Shown: positions 15,270-23,845, counted from the first letter of the stretch. The stretch: 41,182 bases of DNA from Chloroflexota bacterium (GCA_023473795.1 JAMCYS010000132.1:1-41182), one strand, 5' to 3'. Program-made: numbers and translations. The notes: generated by a model from the sequence alone, not told the origin.

Positions 15270-15974
15270 ATGCGGCAACACGAACGGATCCTGGTCGTCG
15301 ACGACGAGGAACGGATCGTCAACATCCTGCGCGCATACCTTGAAAAAGATGGCTACCGGGTCCTCACCGCCCGGGACGGGCAGGAAGCCCTCAGCGTCTT
15401 CCAGAAAGAGAAGCCCAATCTCGTCGTCCTGGACCTGATGCTGCCCAAGCTGTCCGGCTGGGACGTCTGCCGAGAGTTGCGCCGCACCTCCGACGTGCCC
15501 GTGCTGATGCTGACGGCCCGCGACGACGATACCGACAAGATCGTCGGCCTGGAACTGGGCGCCGACGACTATCTCACCAAACCGTTCAACCCCAAGGAGC
15601 TGGTGGCCCGCGTGCGGGCCGTCCTACGGCGCGCCCGGCCGGCCGCGCCGACCGCCAACGTGCTCGAGCGCGGTGACTTGGTGATCGACGTCGACCGGCA
15701 CGAGGTCCGGCGGGGAGGCGAGCCGTTGGCGCTCACTCCGACGGAGTTCTCGCTGCTCGAAGCGTTGGCCAGCAGTCCCGGCCGTGTCTTCAGCCGACTG
15801 CAATTGTTGGAGCGGGTGCAAGGGGAGGCCTACGAGGGCTACGAGCGGGCCATCGATAGCCACGTCAAGAACCTGCGCCAGAAGGTCGAGCCCGACCCCC
15901 GCAAGCCGCGCTACGTGCTGACCGTCTTCGGCATCGGCTACAAGTTCGCGGAGGTAGCCAGTGCCGCCACGTAG
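15270..15974 (+). CDS. OmpR/PhoB-family response regulator
   Basis: A 234-residue two-component regulator. The receiver domain (1-120) has the acidic pair Asp11-Asp12, phospho-acceptor Asp55 in VVLDLMLP, and Lys104 in YLTKPF. The C-terminal winged helix (about 130-230) shows LTPTEFSLLEALASSPGRVFSR and the DNA-contact helix region IDSHVKNLRQKVE. The start is ATG 15270, 7 nt after GGAGG (15258-15262); an in-frame upstream start at 15231 lies in the -10 region (TAGAAT 15235-15240). It overlaps the kinase gene by 14 bases, so the two are co-translated. Confidence 0.95.
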   Translation: MRQHERILVVDDEERIVNILRAYLEKDGYRVLTARDGQEALSVFQKEKPNLVVLDLMLPKLSGWDVCRELRRTSDVPVLMLTARDDDTDKIVGLELGADDYLTKPFNPKELVARVRAVLRRARPAAPTANVLERGDLVIDVDRHEVRRGGEPLALTPTEFSLLEALASSPGRVFSRLQLLERVQGEAYEGYERAIDSHVKNLRQKVEPDPRKPRYVLTVFGIGYKFAEVASAAT

Positions 15975-17394
15975 CATCGCCCTGCGAATGCTTCTTGCGA
16001 GCCTGGCCGTAGCCGTTGTGGCCATCGGCACTGTGGCCTATGCCGCGGGCCAGTTCACCAACCAGGGCTTCCAGGCCTACGTGCAGACGGGCACCACGCA
16101 GTACGCCAATCGTGTGGCCCAGAGCCTGGCCGACTACTACGCCAGCAACGGCAGCTGGCAGGGAGTGGACAATTTGCTGCCGGCGCTGGCGCGGCCCTTC
16201 GACGAGCGGTTGGTAGTCGCCGACACCAAGGGGACGGTCGTTGCCGATTCGGCACAAACGGGTGTGGGGCGGCCCGCGTCTCAGCTGGGCCTGGGCGACG
16301 CGACTCCGGTGTTGGTCGACGGCAAAGAGGTAGGGCAGTACTATCTCCCCAGCGGCAGCGGCGGGCGAGGCCCAGGGATGATGGGCGGAGCGGGACGAAT
16401 GGGGCAAACTGGCCCACGCGCCACCACTACCTCCGTGAGCGGGCAAGCCGCCGGACCGACGCCCGAGGATCTATTCCAGACCACAGTGACCCGCGGACTC
16501 TGGCTCGGCGCAGGTGCGGCGGCGCTTCTGGCGGTGACGCTGAGTCTGCTGCTGACGCGGCAAATCGTGCGGCCCCTGAACGCGCTCGCGGCCGGGGCCC
16601 GCCGCCTGGCCTCGGGCGACCTCGGCCATCGGGTGCCCATTTCCTCGACCGAGGAGGTGGGGGCCGTGGCCACGGCCTTCAACGCCATGGCCGCGAGCCT
16701 GGAGCAAGACGAACAGGCCCGGCGGGCGCTACTGGCCGACATCGCCCACGAGCTGCGTACCCCTTTGACTATCATCGAGGGCACGGCCGACGGCATCCTC
16801 GACGGCGTGCTCGAGCCCAACCCTGAGCAGGTCGGGATCATCAAGGAGGAAGCCGACCTGCTGGCCAAACTAGTGGCCGACCTGCGCGACCTCTCGCTGG
16901 CGGAGGCAGGACAGATCAAGCTAGAGCGCAGCCCTCAGGATTTGGGGGAGTTGGTGGGCAAAGCGGTGCGAGGTTTCGAGCCCACGGCCCAGCAGAAAGG
17001 CGTGGCGCTCTCCTTCGCGTCCCAGCCCGGCCTGCGGCCGGCGAACGTCGACGCCACTCGCCTGGTACAGGCCCTCGGCAATTTGATCGGCAACGCTCTG
17101 CGCCACACACCAGCCGGCGGCAGTGTTTCCGTGCGCGTGGGTCCCGACCCCGTCGCCAGCGGCCGGTACCTGATCAGCGTGGCCGACACCGGCGAGGGCA
17201 TCGCACCGGCGGACCTAGAGCACATCTTCGAGCGGTTCTATCGCGCCGACAAGTCACGGTCCCGCCGCTCCGGCGGCACCGGGCTCGGCCTGGCCATCGC
17301 CAGGCAAATGGTGGAAGCCCACGGTGGGCGCGTTTGGGCCGAGAGCGTCCCCGGCAAGGGGAGCACCTTCTACATCGGGTTGCCCGTGGGCTAG
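15961..17394 (+). CDS. Membrane sensor histidine kinase
   Basis: A 477-residue partner kinase for the preceding regulator. Order: TM1 (about 8-30), extracytoplasmic sensor loop (31-177), TM2 (178-200), HAMP (200-252), HisKA with phospho-acceptor His263 in AHELRTPL, and an ATPase domain with an N box around GNLIGNALRHT, G1 DTGEGI and G2 GGTGLGLAIA. The outer loop ends in a Gly/Met-rich, probably disordered stretch (near 131-150) before TM2. The GTG start sits inside the regulator stop region after GGAGGT. The signal is unknown. Confidence 0.94.
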   Translation: MPPRSIALRMLLASLAVAVVAIGTVAYAAGQFTNQGFQAYVQTGTTQYANRVAQSLADYYASNGSWQGVDNLLPALARPFDERLVVADTKGTVVADSAQTGVGRPASQLGLGDATPVLVDGKEVGQYYLPSGSGGRGPGMMGGAGRMGQTGPRATTTSVSGQAAGPTPEDLFQTTVTRGLWLGAGAAALLAVTLSLLLTRQIVRPLNALAAGARRLASGDLGHRVPISSTEEVGAVATAFNAMAASLEQDEQARRALLADIAHELRTPLTIIEGTADGILDGVLEPNPEQVGIIKEEADLLAKLVADLRDLSLAEAGQIKLERSPQDLGELVGKAVRGFEPTAQQKGVALSFASQPGLRPANVDATRLVQALGNLIGNALRHTPAGGSVSVRVGPDPVASGRYLISVADTGEGIAPADLEHIFERFYRADKSRSRRSGGTGLGLAIARQMVEAHGGRVWAESVPGKGSTFYIGLPVG

Positions 17395-17469
17395 AACCCA
17401 GCCAGCCAGCAGTCGGCGGTCACCGGCAAGAAGAGACCGGCAGCCATTCCCTTGCCGCCAGCCAGGGAT

Positions 17470-17475
17470 TATACT
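17470..17475 (+). promoter_or_regulatory. Possible -10 box upstream of the aminotransferase
   Basis: TATACT 53 bases before the aminotransferase ATG; the -35 candidate TTCCCT (17447-17452, 17-nt spacer) is weak. Tentative. Confidence 0.35.
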
Positions 17476-17522
17476 GTCGCCAACGGCGCGAGCCCTGGCT
17501 CGCGAAAGAGGAGGACAGAGCA

Positions 17523-18884
17523 ATGACCGCTCCCAGTGAAGATACCTCTCTGCTGCGCCACGTAGTCCTCGACTTCATGCAGATGGATTCCTTCGCCAAG
17601 GACCCCTTCGTCGTCGTCAGGGGCGAAGGCGTGCGGGTGACCGACGCGACCGGCAAGACCTATATCGACGGGCTCTCCGGCGTTTTCGTGGTCGCCCTGG
17701 GCCACGGCAATCAGCGCGTGATCCGGGCGATCACCGAGCAGATGCAGCGTCTTTCGTTTGCCCCGCCCCTGCACGGCACGAACGACCGGGCCCTCGAACT
17801 GGCCCAGCTGTTGTTCCAGTTCGCACCCCCCAAGTACAACACGGTCAAGTTCCTCTCCGGCGGCTCGGAGGCCACGGAGGCGGCGATGAAGTTGACCAAG
17901 CAGTACCAGCAGCAGTCCGGCCATCCCCGGCGCTACAAGTTCATCGCCAAGTACGGCGCCTATCACGGCGCCACCGCGGGAGCCCTCTCGGCCACCGGGG
18001 GCTGGGAACGCAAGTCGGTCTTCGAGCCGCTGGTGCCCGGCTTCATTCACGTCCACCCGCCCTACTGCTATCGCTGCCCCTACGACAAGACCTACCCCAG
18101 CTGCGGCATCACCTGCGCCCGCATCGTGGAGAGGACAATCGAGTCCGAGGACCCCGAGACCGTGGCGGGCGTCATTATGGAGCCGATTTCCATCTCCAGC
18201 GCCGGCTTTGTCGTGCCACCGCGGGAGTTTTTCGCCATACTGCGTGCAGCCACGGCCAAGCACGGCATCAACCTGATCTTCGACGAGATAATCTGCGGCT
18301 TCGGACGGCTGGGGGAGACCTTCGGCGCCGTCTACTACGGTGTGAGCCCAGAAATCATCGCCTGCGGCAAGGGCATGTCTTCGGGCTACGCGCCCCTGGC
18401 GGCCATCCTGATCGCCGACCACGTGCAGGAAGCCTTCTACGGCGCAACCGAGGAACGCAAGGAGTTCCACCACGGCCATACCTACGGCGGCAATCCGCTG
18501 GCCTGCGCCGCGGGCGTAGCGGTTCTCAGTCAGATAATGGAGGAGAACCTGGTAGCCAACGCGCGCACTCTGGGTGCGTACCTGCGCGGGCACCTGGAGG
18601 AGATAGCCGAGCGCTATCCGATTATCGGCGACGTGCGCGGCGCCGGCCTGCTGCAAGGCGTGGAGTTCGTCAAGGATCGCGCTAACCGGGAGCCGTTCCC
18701 GGCGAGCGTCAAGCCGGGCAAGCTGGTGGAGAGGCTGGCCAAGGAGCGGGGCTTGCTCGCCCGCACGGGCAACGAGTTTCTGGCCTTCGCGCCGCCGCTG
18801 GTCTCGACCAAAGCGGACATCGACGACATCTGCGCCATTACCGACGAGTGCCTGGCCATCGCGCAGAAGCAGTTGCAGAGCTAG
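17523..18884 (+). CDS. Class III pyridoxal-phosphate aminotransferase
   Basis: A 453-residue fold-type I, class III aminotransferase that moves an omega- or alpha-amino group between an amine and a keto acid. PLP contacts are visible: GGSEATEAAMKL (phosphate loop), GAYHGAT, the Asp in FDEIICGFGRLG, and Schiff-base Lys283 in CGKGMSSGY. A Cys-rich segment CYRCPYDKTYPSCGITCA (about 180-197) marks a subgroup; I recall it in several enzymes annotated only as aspartate aminotransferase family. Start ATG 17523, 8 nt after AGGAGG; the frame open to 17334 is antecedent non-coding. No pathway genes adjoin, so the substrate is unknown. Confidence 0.9.
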   Translation: MTAPSEDTSLLRHVVLDFMQMDSFAKDPFVVVRGEGVRVTDATGKTYIDGLSGVFVVALGHGNQRVIRAITEQMQRLSFAPPLHGTNDRALELAQLLFQFAPPKYNTVKFLSGGSEATEAAMKLTKQYQQQSGHPRRYKFIAKYGAYHGATAGALSATGGWERKSVFEPLVPGFIHVHPPYCYRCPYDKTYPSCGITCARIVERTIESEDPETVAGVIMEPISISSAGFVVPPREFFAILRAATAKHGINLIFDEIICGFGRLGETFGAVYYGVSPEIIACGKGMSSGYAPLAAILIADHVQEAFYGATEERKEFHHGHTYGGNPLACAAGVAVLSQIMEENLVANARTLGAYLRGHLEEIAERYPIIGDVRGAGLLQGVEFVKDRANREPFPASVKPGKLVERLAKERGLLARTGNEFLAFAPPLVSTKADIDDICAITDECLAIAQKQLQS

Positions 18885-18920
18885 GCGGGCCGCAGGCGCT
18901 TGGCGGAAGTTGGAGGCGAG

Positions 18921-19018
18921 GGTCCGGTGCTCCTTCTCCCCCTGGGGGATGAGGGTCGGGTGCTTGCACCCGCCGTGGATAGGGACCCTCACCCCTGCCC
19001 TCCCAAAGGCACCGGACC
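18921..19018. repeat. Nested palindrome between convergent genes
   Basis: Three pairs nest in one another: GGTCCGGTGC (18921-18930) with GCACCGGACC (19009-19018), TGAGGGTC (18950-18957) with GACCCTCA (18984-18991), and GGGTGC (18958-18963) with GCACCC (18966-18971). It fills the gap between the aminotransferase and HIT genes. It could be a bidirectional terminator, though without T-tracts, or a palindromic MITE/REP unit. Confidence 0.6.
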
Positions 19019-19360
19019 TTATCCCGGCGGCCAGGCCAGGGGGCGGCCGCCGAGCACGTGCAGGTGCAGGTGATCGACAGATTGCCCGGCGTCGCGACCG
19101 ACGTTGAAAACCAGCCGGTAGCCGCTGTCGGCGATGCCCTCGCGCTCGGCCAACTGCCGGGCGACGACGAACAGCCGCGCCAACACTTCCGCGTGCCGCG
19201 GGCCAAGATCGGCGGCCGAGGGGATGTGCTCGTTCGGGACAACAAGGAAGTGCACCGGTGCGCGAGGCCGGATGTCGCGAAAAGCGGTGACTAAGTCGTC
19301 CTGGTAGAGGATATCCGCAGGTTTCTCTCCCTGAACGACTCCGCAGAACAGGCAGCCCAT
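19019..19360 (-). CDS. HIT-family (HINT-like) nucleotide hydrolase
   Basis: A 113-residue histidine triad protein, usually a phosphoramidase or dinucleoside polyphosphate hydrolase. The triad DHLHLHVLGG puts the histidines at 97, 99 and 101. CLFC (3-6) with His45 and His97 can form the structural zinc site found in many bacterial HINTs. Length is normal for HINT. It is followed 30 bases upstream (on the chromosome right side) by mtaB's 3' end, in the same direction. Confidence 0.92.
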   Translation of the reverse strand: MGCLFCGVVQGEKPADILYQDDLVTAFRDIRPRAPVHFLVVPNEHIPSAADLGPRHAEVLARLFVVARQLAEREGIADSGYRLVFNVGRDAGQSVDHLHLHVLGGRPLAWPPG

Positions 19361-19390
19361 GCAGACTCCTTACGCGATTGCCGAGCGGCA

Positions 19391-20716
19391 CTAAGCCGGC
19401 GAGGCGAGCAGACCCTCGCCGTAGGGCGCCACCAGACGCACCACCAGCAGACGATTATGCAGGTCTTCCCGGCTTGGCAGATAGACCCTGACGTAGTTGT
19501 CGGTCAGGCCGGTCCAGTACCCGCCCGAGCTCTCTTCGAAGAGAACCGGCAGGCTCTCGCCGGCGAGAGCCCCCTGGAACCGCGCCGCCGATTCGGCGCC
19601 CGCCGCCTGCAGGTCTTCGCTGCGCCTCTTGGCGAGTGACGGCGCGACCTGTCCCGGGTAACGCGCGGCAGGCGTGCCCGGGCGGGGCGAGTACTTGAAG
19701 ACGTGCAGGCCGGCGAAACCGATGGCCTGGATGAAAGCCAGGGACTCCTCGTGCTGGTCCGCCGTCTCGCCCGGGAAGCCGGCCATCACGTCCCCGGTGA
19801 TTGCCGCCCCGGGGGCAGCGGCACGGACGGACGAGACCCGCGAAGCGAAGTCGGCGGCGCGGTAGCGGCGACCCATGCGCCGCAGCACCGCATCGCTGCC
19901 ACTCTGCAGCGGCAAATGGAAGTGGCGGCAGAGGCGGCCGCCGCTGCGCGGCCACAGGGCCAGTAGATCATCGGTCAGGTCTTCAGGCTCGATGGAGGAC
20001 AGCCTGATTCGCTCCAGGCCGGTCTCGTCCAGCAAGCGTCGCAGAAGGAGCGCCAGGTCTGGCCGTTCCTGGCCAACCGCCGGGCAGTCTCTGCCATAGG
20101 CGCCGACGTGAACCCCGGTCAGCACCAGCTCGCGGCAGCCCTCGGCCTCGTGCTGGCGAGCCCGCGTCAACACGCTCGCCAAGGGCTCGCTGCGCTGGGC
20201 GCCGCGCGCCCGGGGCACGATGCAGTAAGTACAGTGGTTGTCACAGCCATCCTGCACCTTAAGGAAGGCGCGGGTGCGCGGCCGCTCCACAAGCAAGCTC
20301 TCACCACAAGCGAACGAACGGCCGGCCAGCGTCAACTCGACCAGACGGTGCTTGTCGGTATTGCCGACGACCAAGTCGACGCCGAGGGCGGCTACCGCCT
20401 CAGGCGCGACCTGAGCGTAGCAGCCGGTGGCCACGACCAGGGCCTCGGGGCTCAGGCGCCGTGCCTGGCGCAGCAGCGCCCGCGACTTGCGGTCGGCCAC
20501 GTGGGTGACGGTGCAAGTATTGAGGACGTAGATGTCGGCGGGCGCGGGGAAGTCGACACGCCGGCAGCCGGCGCGGGCGAACGCCACCGCCAGGTCCTCG
20601 GTCTCGGCCTGGTTGACTTTGCAGCCCAAGGTGAAAAGGGCGACGGTAGGGATTGCCAGCCTCCGGCCGCCACGAACTAGGGGCGCAGTCGCCTGCGCCC
20701 CCCAGAGGTCGGTCAC
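19391..20716 (-). CDS. mtaB: tRNA t6A37 methylthiotransferase MtaB
   Basis: Radical-SAM enzyme that adds a methylthio group to t6A37 of ANN-decoding tRNAs. Order: UPF0004 domain (TLGCKVNQAETE, NTCTVTHVADRKSR and ATGCYAQ carry the three cysteines of the auxiliary cluster), radical-SAM domain with CDNHCTYC, and a C-terminal TRAM domain. KVNQ and the MtaB-type N-terminus favour MtaB over MiaB or RimO. The start is uncertain. GTG 20716 would be leaderless (TATAAT 20729-20724). The family N-terminus instead fits a start at ATC 20653, 6 nt after GGAGG. Open frame to 21607 is an antisense extension across porB. Confidence 0.92.
   Translation of the reverse strand: MTDLWGAQATAPLVRGGRRLAIPTVALFTLGCKVNQAETEDLAVAFARAGCRRVDFPAPADIYVLNTCTVTHVADRKSRALLRQARRLSPEALVVATGCYAQVAPEAVAALGVDLVVGNTDKHRLVELTLAGRSFACGESLLVERPRTRAFLKVQDGCDNHCTYCIVPRARGAQRSEPLASVLTRARQHEAEGCRELVLTGVHVGAYGRDCPAVGQERPDLALLLRRLLDETGLERIRLSSIEPEDLTDDLLALWPRSGGRLCRHFHLPLQSGSDAVLRRMGRRYRAADFASRVSSVRAAAPGAAITGDVMAGFPGETADQHEESLAFIQAIGFAGLHVFKYSPRPGTPAARYPGQVAPSLAKRRSEDLQAAGAESAARFQGALAGESLPVLFEESSGGYWTGLTDNYVRVYLPSREDLHNRLLVVRLVAPYGEGLLASPA
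20680..20701 (-). promoter_or_regulatory. GNRA-capped hairpin at the 5' end of mtaB
   Basis: GGGGCGCAG and CTGCGCCCC form a perfect 9-bp stem closed by a GCGA tetraloop, starting about 16 nt after the predicted RNA start and 15 nt before the GGAGG. It could protect or regulate the mRNA; no T-tract follows. Confidence 0.5.
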
Positions 20717-20723
20717 TGAACAG

Positions 20724-20729
20724 ATTATA
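20724..20729 (-). promoter_or_regulatory. -10 box of mtaB
   Basis: Perfect TATAAT on the minus strand, 7 nt before GTG 20716 and downstream of the porB stop, so mtaB has its own promoter. No good -35 was seen. Confidence 0.55.
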
Positions 20730-20745
20730 GCACGAACGGCGCCGC

Positions 20746-21672
20746 CTACTCGCCGACCCGACGGAGCAATTCCTCCCACTGGGCGTCGACGTCCGCTTGC
20801 ATTGCCGCCAGCTCGTCCTCGCGGCCCGGCTTCAACAGGTGCTGGAAACGTCCCTGCGCCGCCAGAAACTCGGCTACCGGCTTGCGCTCGCGCGGTTTGT
20901 AGGTGAAGCGGTACTTGCCGTCCTCCACTTCGTAGAGCGGCCAGTAGCCGGTTTCCACCGCCAGCTTGGCCAGTTTGATGGTGTCCTGCGACTCGTAGCG
21001 CCAGCCAGGGACGCAGGGAGAAATGACGTTGAGGAAGGCGGGGCCATCCACCTGGAAGGCCTTCTGCGCCTTGGTGATCAGGTCGCGCCAGTGGCTGGGC
21101 GAAGCCTGGGCAACGTAGGGTATACGGTGCGCCGCCACGACCTCGGTCATGTTCTTGCGGGTCTGCCGCTTGCCCAGCTGGGCTCGGCCGACCGGGCTGG
21201 TCGTCGTCGAGGCGCCGCGCGGGGTCGCGCTCGAACGCTGGATGCCCGTGTTCATATACGCTTCGTTGTCGTAGCAGACGTAGACGAAGTTGTGGCCGCG
21301 CTCCAGCGCCCCCGAAAGCGATTGCAGCCCGATGTCGAACGTGCCGCCATCGCCGCCGAAGACGACGATCTTGACGTCCTCGGTGATCTCGCCCGCCTTC
21401 CACAAAGCCCGCAGGGCGGTCTCCACGCCGCCGGCCGTGGCCGAGGCATTCTCGAAGGCGTTGTGCAGCCAGGGCACGTTCCAGGCGGTGGTGGGGTAGA
21501 CGCTCGTCGTCACTTCCAGGCAGCTGGTGGCGTTGATGGCCACCACCGGCCCGCCCGCGGCGTGCATTATCTGGCGCACCACAATGGGCGCGGCGCACCC
21601 GGCGCACATGCGATGCCCGCTGCTCAGGCCTTCCTGTTCTTTCGCCAGTTCTTTGAGATTGATCGGTGCCAT
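20746..21672 (-). CDS. porB: 2-oxoacid (pyruvate):ferredoxin oxidoreductase, beta subunit
   Basis: Thiamine-diphosphate subunit of a four-subunit oxidoreductase that splits pyruvate (or a related 2-oxoacid) with CoA and reduces ferredoxin. The ThDP/Mg site is GGDGGTFDIG followed by YDNEAYMNTG. The CAGC and SCLEVTTSVYP motifs with a later cysteine bind the proximal 4Fe-4S cluster as in PorB. Length 308 is normal for PorB rather than the shorter KorB. It is last in the porG-D-A-B operon, 3 bases after porA. Confidence 0.92.
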   Translation of the reverse strand: MAPINLKELAKEQEGLSSGHRMCAGCAAPIVVRQIMHAAGGPVVAINATSCLEVTTSVYPTTAWNVPWLHNAFENASATAGGVETALRALWKAGEITEDVKIVVFGGDGGTFDIGLQSLSGALERGHNFVYVCYDNEAYMNTGIQRSSATPRGASTTTSPVGRAQLGKRQTRKNMTEVVAAHRIPYVAQASPSHWRDLITKAQKAFQVDGPAFLNVISPCVPGWRYESQDTIKLAKLAVETGYWPLYEVEDGKYRFTYKPRERKPVAEFLAAQGRFQHLLKPGREDELAAMQADVDAQWEELLRRVGE

Positions 21673-21675
21673 TGG

Positions 21676-22875
21676 TTAGTCTCCCCTCACGCCCAGGTAG
21701 AAGAGCGGCTCCGCCACCTTGCCGGTCGCCAGCGCCCCCTGCAGGCGCTCCACGACCTGGCGCAGCAGGTCTGGGCCGGTGTCGCGTCCGCCCAGACCGT
21801 AGATGCCGTTCATAAAGAGAGGCCGGCGTTCGGCCTCAAAGAGGGCCGAGCGCACGTCGCCGCCGACCGGGCCGTTGCCCGCGCCCGGCGCGTCCGCCCG
21901 ATCCAGCACCGCCACGGCCCGCGCTCCGCTCAGGCCCCGCAGAATTTCCGCTCGTGGGAAGGGACGATAGGCTCGCACGCGCAGCAGCCCCACCGGCACG
22001 CCCTGGGCCCGCGTCTCGTCCACCACGACCTCCATCGTGGACGCCGCGGAGCTCAGAACCACGACCACCATTTCGGCGCCTTCGAGGCGGTACTCCTCGA
22101 CTAGACCGTAGTAGCGGCCGGAGAGACGAGCGTATTCCTCGGCGACGTCCTGGATGACGCGTGGGGCCTGGAACATGCCTTCCGCCTGCTGGCGCTTCAG
22201 CTCGAAGTAGTAGTCGAAGAGGGCCAGCGGCCCGTAGGTGACCGGATGCTGCGTGTCCAGCAAGGGGTAATGGGCCTTGTGCTTGCCCACGAAGGCCTGC
22301 ACCTGCTCGTCGGCCAGCGGCTCGATGCTGGTGAGGGCGTGGGAGGTGATGAAGCCGTCGTAGCAGACCATCACCGGCAAGCGCACGTCGTCATGCTCGG
22401 CGACGCGCACGGCCATGACCGCCGTGTCGTAAGCCTCTTGGGCGTTCTTACAGTAGATCTGCACCCAACCGGCGTCGCGAGAGCCCATCGAGTCGGAGTG
22501 GTCACCGTGAATGTTGATCGGCGCCGACAGAGTCCGGTTGACGACGGGCATCACGATCGGTAGGCGCATGCCGGCGGCGATGTAGAGCACCTCGTGCATC
22601 AGAGCGAGGCCCTGAGAGGAGGTGGCCGTCATTACCCGAGCGCCGGCCGCCGCCGCGCCGATGCAGGTGCTTATGGCGCTGTGCTCGCTCTCCACCGGCA
22701 CGAACTCAGTGGTCACGAGGCCGTCGGCGACGAACTGAGAGAAGTCCTCCACGACGTCGGTCTGCGGCGTGATGGGGTAGGCGGCGACGACGTGCGGATT
22801 GATCTGTCGCATCGCCTGCGCCACGGCGCCGTTGCCGCTGATGGCGATACGGCGTTTGCTGGTAGTGGTTGCCAT
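21676..22875 (-). CDS. porA: 2-oxoacid (pyruvate):ferredoxin oxidoreductase, alpha subunit
   Basis: A 399-residue subunit with the pyrimidine-binding domain. The N-terminal GNGAVAQAMRQINP, AAYPITPQTDVVE (the Thr of YPITP contacts the substrate), VPVESEHSAIS and TSSQGLALMHE are classic PorA. PVVNRTLSAPINIHGDHSD follows, then a domain II/III with PYRPFPRAEI. Together with PorB, PorD and PorG it would form the pyruvate enzyme of anaerobic carbon flow; the 2-oxoacid specificity is inferred. Confidence 0.92.
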   Translation of the reverse strand: MATTTSKRRIAISGNGAVAQAMRQINPHVVAAYPITPQTDVVEDFSQFVADGLVTTEFVPVESEHSAISTCIGAAAAGARVMTATSSQGLALMHEVLYIAAGMRLPIVMPVVNRTLSAPINIHGDHSDSMGSRDAGWVQIYCKNAQEAYDTAVMAVRVAEHDDVRLPVMVCYDGFITSHALTSIEPLADEQVQAFVGKHKAHYPLLDTQHPVTYGPLALFDYYFELKRQQAEGMFQAPRVIQDVAEEYARLSGRYYGLVEEYRLEGAEMVVVVLSSAASTMEVVVDETRAQGVPVGLLRVRAYRPFPRAEILRGLSGARAVAVLDRADAPGAGNGPVGGDVRSALFEAERRPLFMNGIYGLGGRDTGPDLLRQVVERLQGALATGKVAEPLFYLGVRGD

Positions 22876-22881
22876 TTCTCT

Positions 22882-23238
22882 CTAACCCTCCTCGCCCTCA
22901 GCTACCATCTTGATGGCCGCCTCGGGTCGGGCCGGGCACTCCGCGGCGCAGATGCCACAGCCCTTGCAGTGGTCATAGTCGATGCCCACTACCTTGCCAC
23001 CCTCGACCTTGATGGCCGCGTCGGGGCAGTAGACCCAGCAAATCATGCAGCTGGTGCAGCGGTTGGTGTCCAGAAGGGGACGCTGGCCACTGCGCCACTC
23101 GCCGGTGACGTAGGCGCGGGCGCTACCCGCCTCGGTGACAACCGCACCCAGCGGCAGGTCGCGCCAGCCGCGCTTGCCCTCTTTCTCGGGCATCGGCCGC
23201 GACGCACTTCCGGCCCTCTCTTCTTCGTCGGTCCTCAT
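22882..23238 (-). CDS. porD: 2-oxoacid:ferredoxin oxidoreductase delta (ferredoxin) subunit
   Basis: A 118-residue two-cluster ferredoxin that passes electrons from the catalytic subunits to free ferredoxin. It has two CxxCxxCxxxCP motifs: CTSCMICWVYCP and CKGCGICAAECP. The 50-residue N-terminal extension with VTGEWRSGQRPLLDTNRC is the usual PorD lead. It overlaps the end of porG by 4 bases (ATGA type). Confidence 0.93.
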   Translation of the reverse strand: MRTDEEERAGSASRPMPEKEGKRGWRDLPLGAVVTEAGSARAYVTGEWRSGQRPLLDTNRCTSCMICWVYCPDAAIKVEGGKVVGIDYDHCKGCGICAAECPARPEAAIKMVAEGEEG

Positions 23239-23786
23239 TCCCCCCGCACCTCCTCGTAGGCTCGCCGCACGGCGCTGACGTTGCTCGTGGCGACAGCGCC
23301 CTTGAACTTCTCGGCCAACTCGTCCACGACGTTATCCAGCTGGACTGCCGACACCGCTCGCAGCAGGGCACCGATCATCGGCGTGTTGGTGATGGGCTTA
23401 CCCAGCGTCTCCGAGGCGATGCGCGAGGCATCCACCGTGAAGACGTGGCCGTTCTTCAAGCCCAGCTTCTCGCGCAGTTGCGCCGGCGTGCCGCGGAAAT
23501 TGGCCACCACCGTGCCGGCCTCGCGCAGGCCGTCGGCAACCGGCACTTTGCCCAGCAACGTTTCGTCCAGCACCACCACCACGTCGGGGGCGGCAATGTG
23601 GGCGAAGACGCGCACCGGCTCGTCGTCGATGCGGGTGAAGGCCTGCACCGGCGCCCCGCGCCGCTCCGGGCCATACTCCGGGAAGGCCTGGAAGTACTTG
23701 CCCTCGCGCAGGGCCGAGGCTGCGAGGAGTTTGGCAGCCGTGACTACGCCCTGACCTCCCCGTCCGTGCCAGCGGATCTCGAGCAT
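23235..23786 (-). CDS. porG: 2-oxoacid:ferredoxin oxidoreductase gamma subunit
   Basis: A 183-residue subunit starting with MLEIRWHGRGGQGVVTAAKLLA, the family signature. AFPEYGPERRGAPVQAFTRI and VVLDETLLGKVPVADGL are typical. It opens the por operon. The ATG has the strong ribosome site CGGAGGAG. A terminator-like hairpin lies just upstream. Confidence 0.93.
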   Translation of the reverse strand: MLEIRWHGRGGQGVVTAAKLLAASALREGKYFQAFPEYGPERRGAPVQAFTRIDDEPVRVFAHIAAPDVVVVLDETLLGKVPVADGLREAGTVVANFRGTPAQLREKLGLKNGHVFTVDASRIASETLGKPITNTPMIGALLRAVSAVQLDNVVDELAEKFKGAVATSNVSAVRRAYEEVRGE

Positions 23787-23808
23787 ATGTTTCTCCTCCG
23801 AAACTTCG

Positions 23809-23845
23809 AACAGAAAGCCTGCAAGTCGCTCAGCACCTTGCAGGC
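23809..23845 (-). terminator. Intrinsic terminator between ccmD and porG
   Basis: On the minus strand GCCTGCAAG (23845-23837) and CTTGCAGGC (23825-23817) form a perfect 9-bp stem with an 11-nt loop, followed by TTTCTGTT. It ends the cytochrome maturation transcript. It also lies just before the porG ribosome site, so it could act as a por attenuator if a promoter lies between 23846 and 23909. Confidence 0.65.

Noticed and set aside
17469-19391. 640-residue minus-strand open frame
   Set aside because: It is the shadow of the aminotransferase and HIT genes; composition is His/Arg/Gly-rich and no family motif is seen.
19391-21607. 738-residue fusion of a protein with MtaB
   Set aside because: The extra 297 residues are the antisense-frame reading of porB, which has clear motifs and a ribosome site in its own frame.
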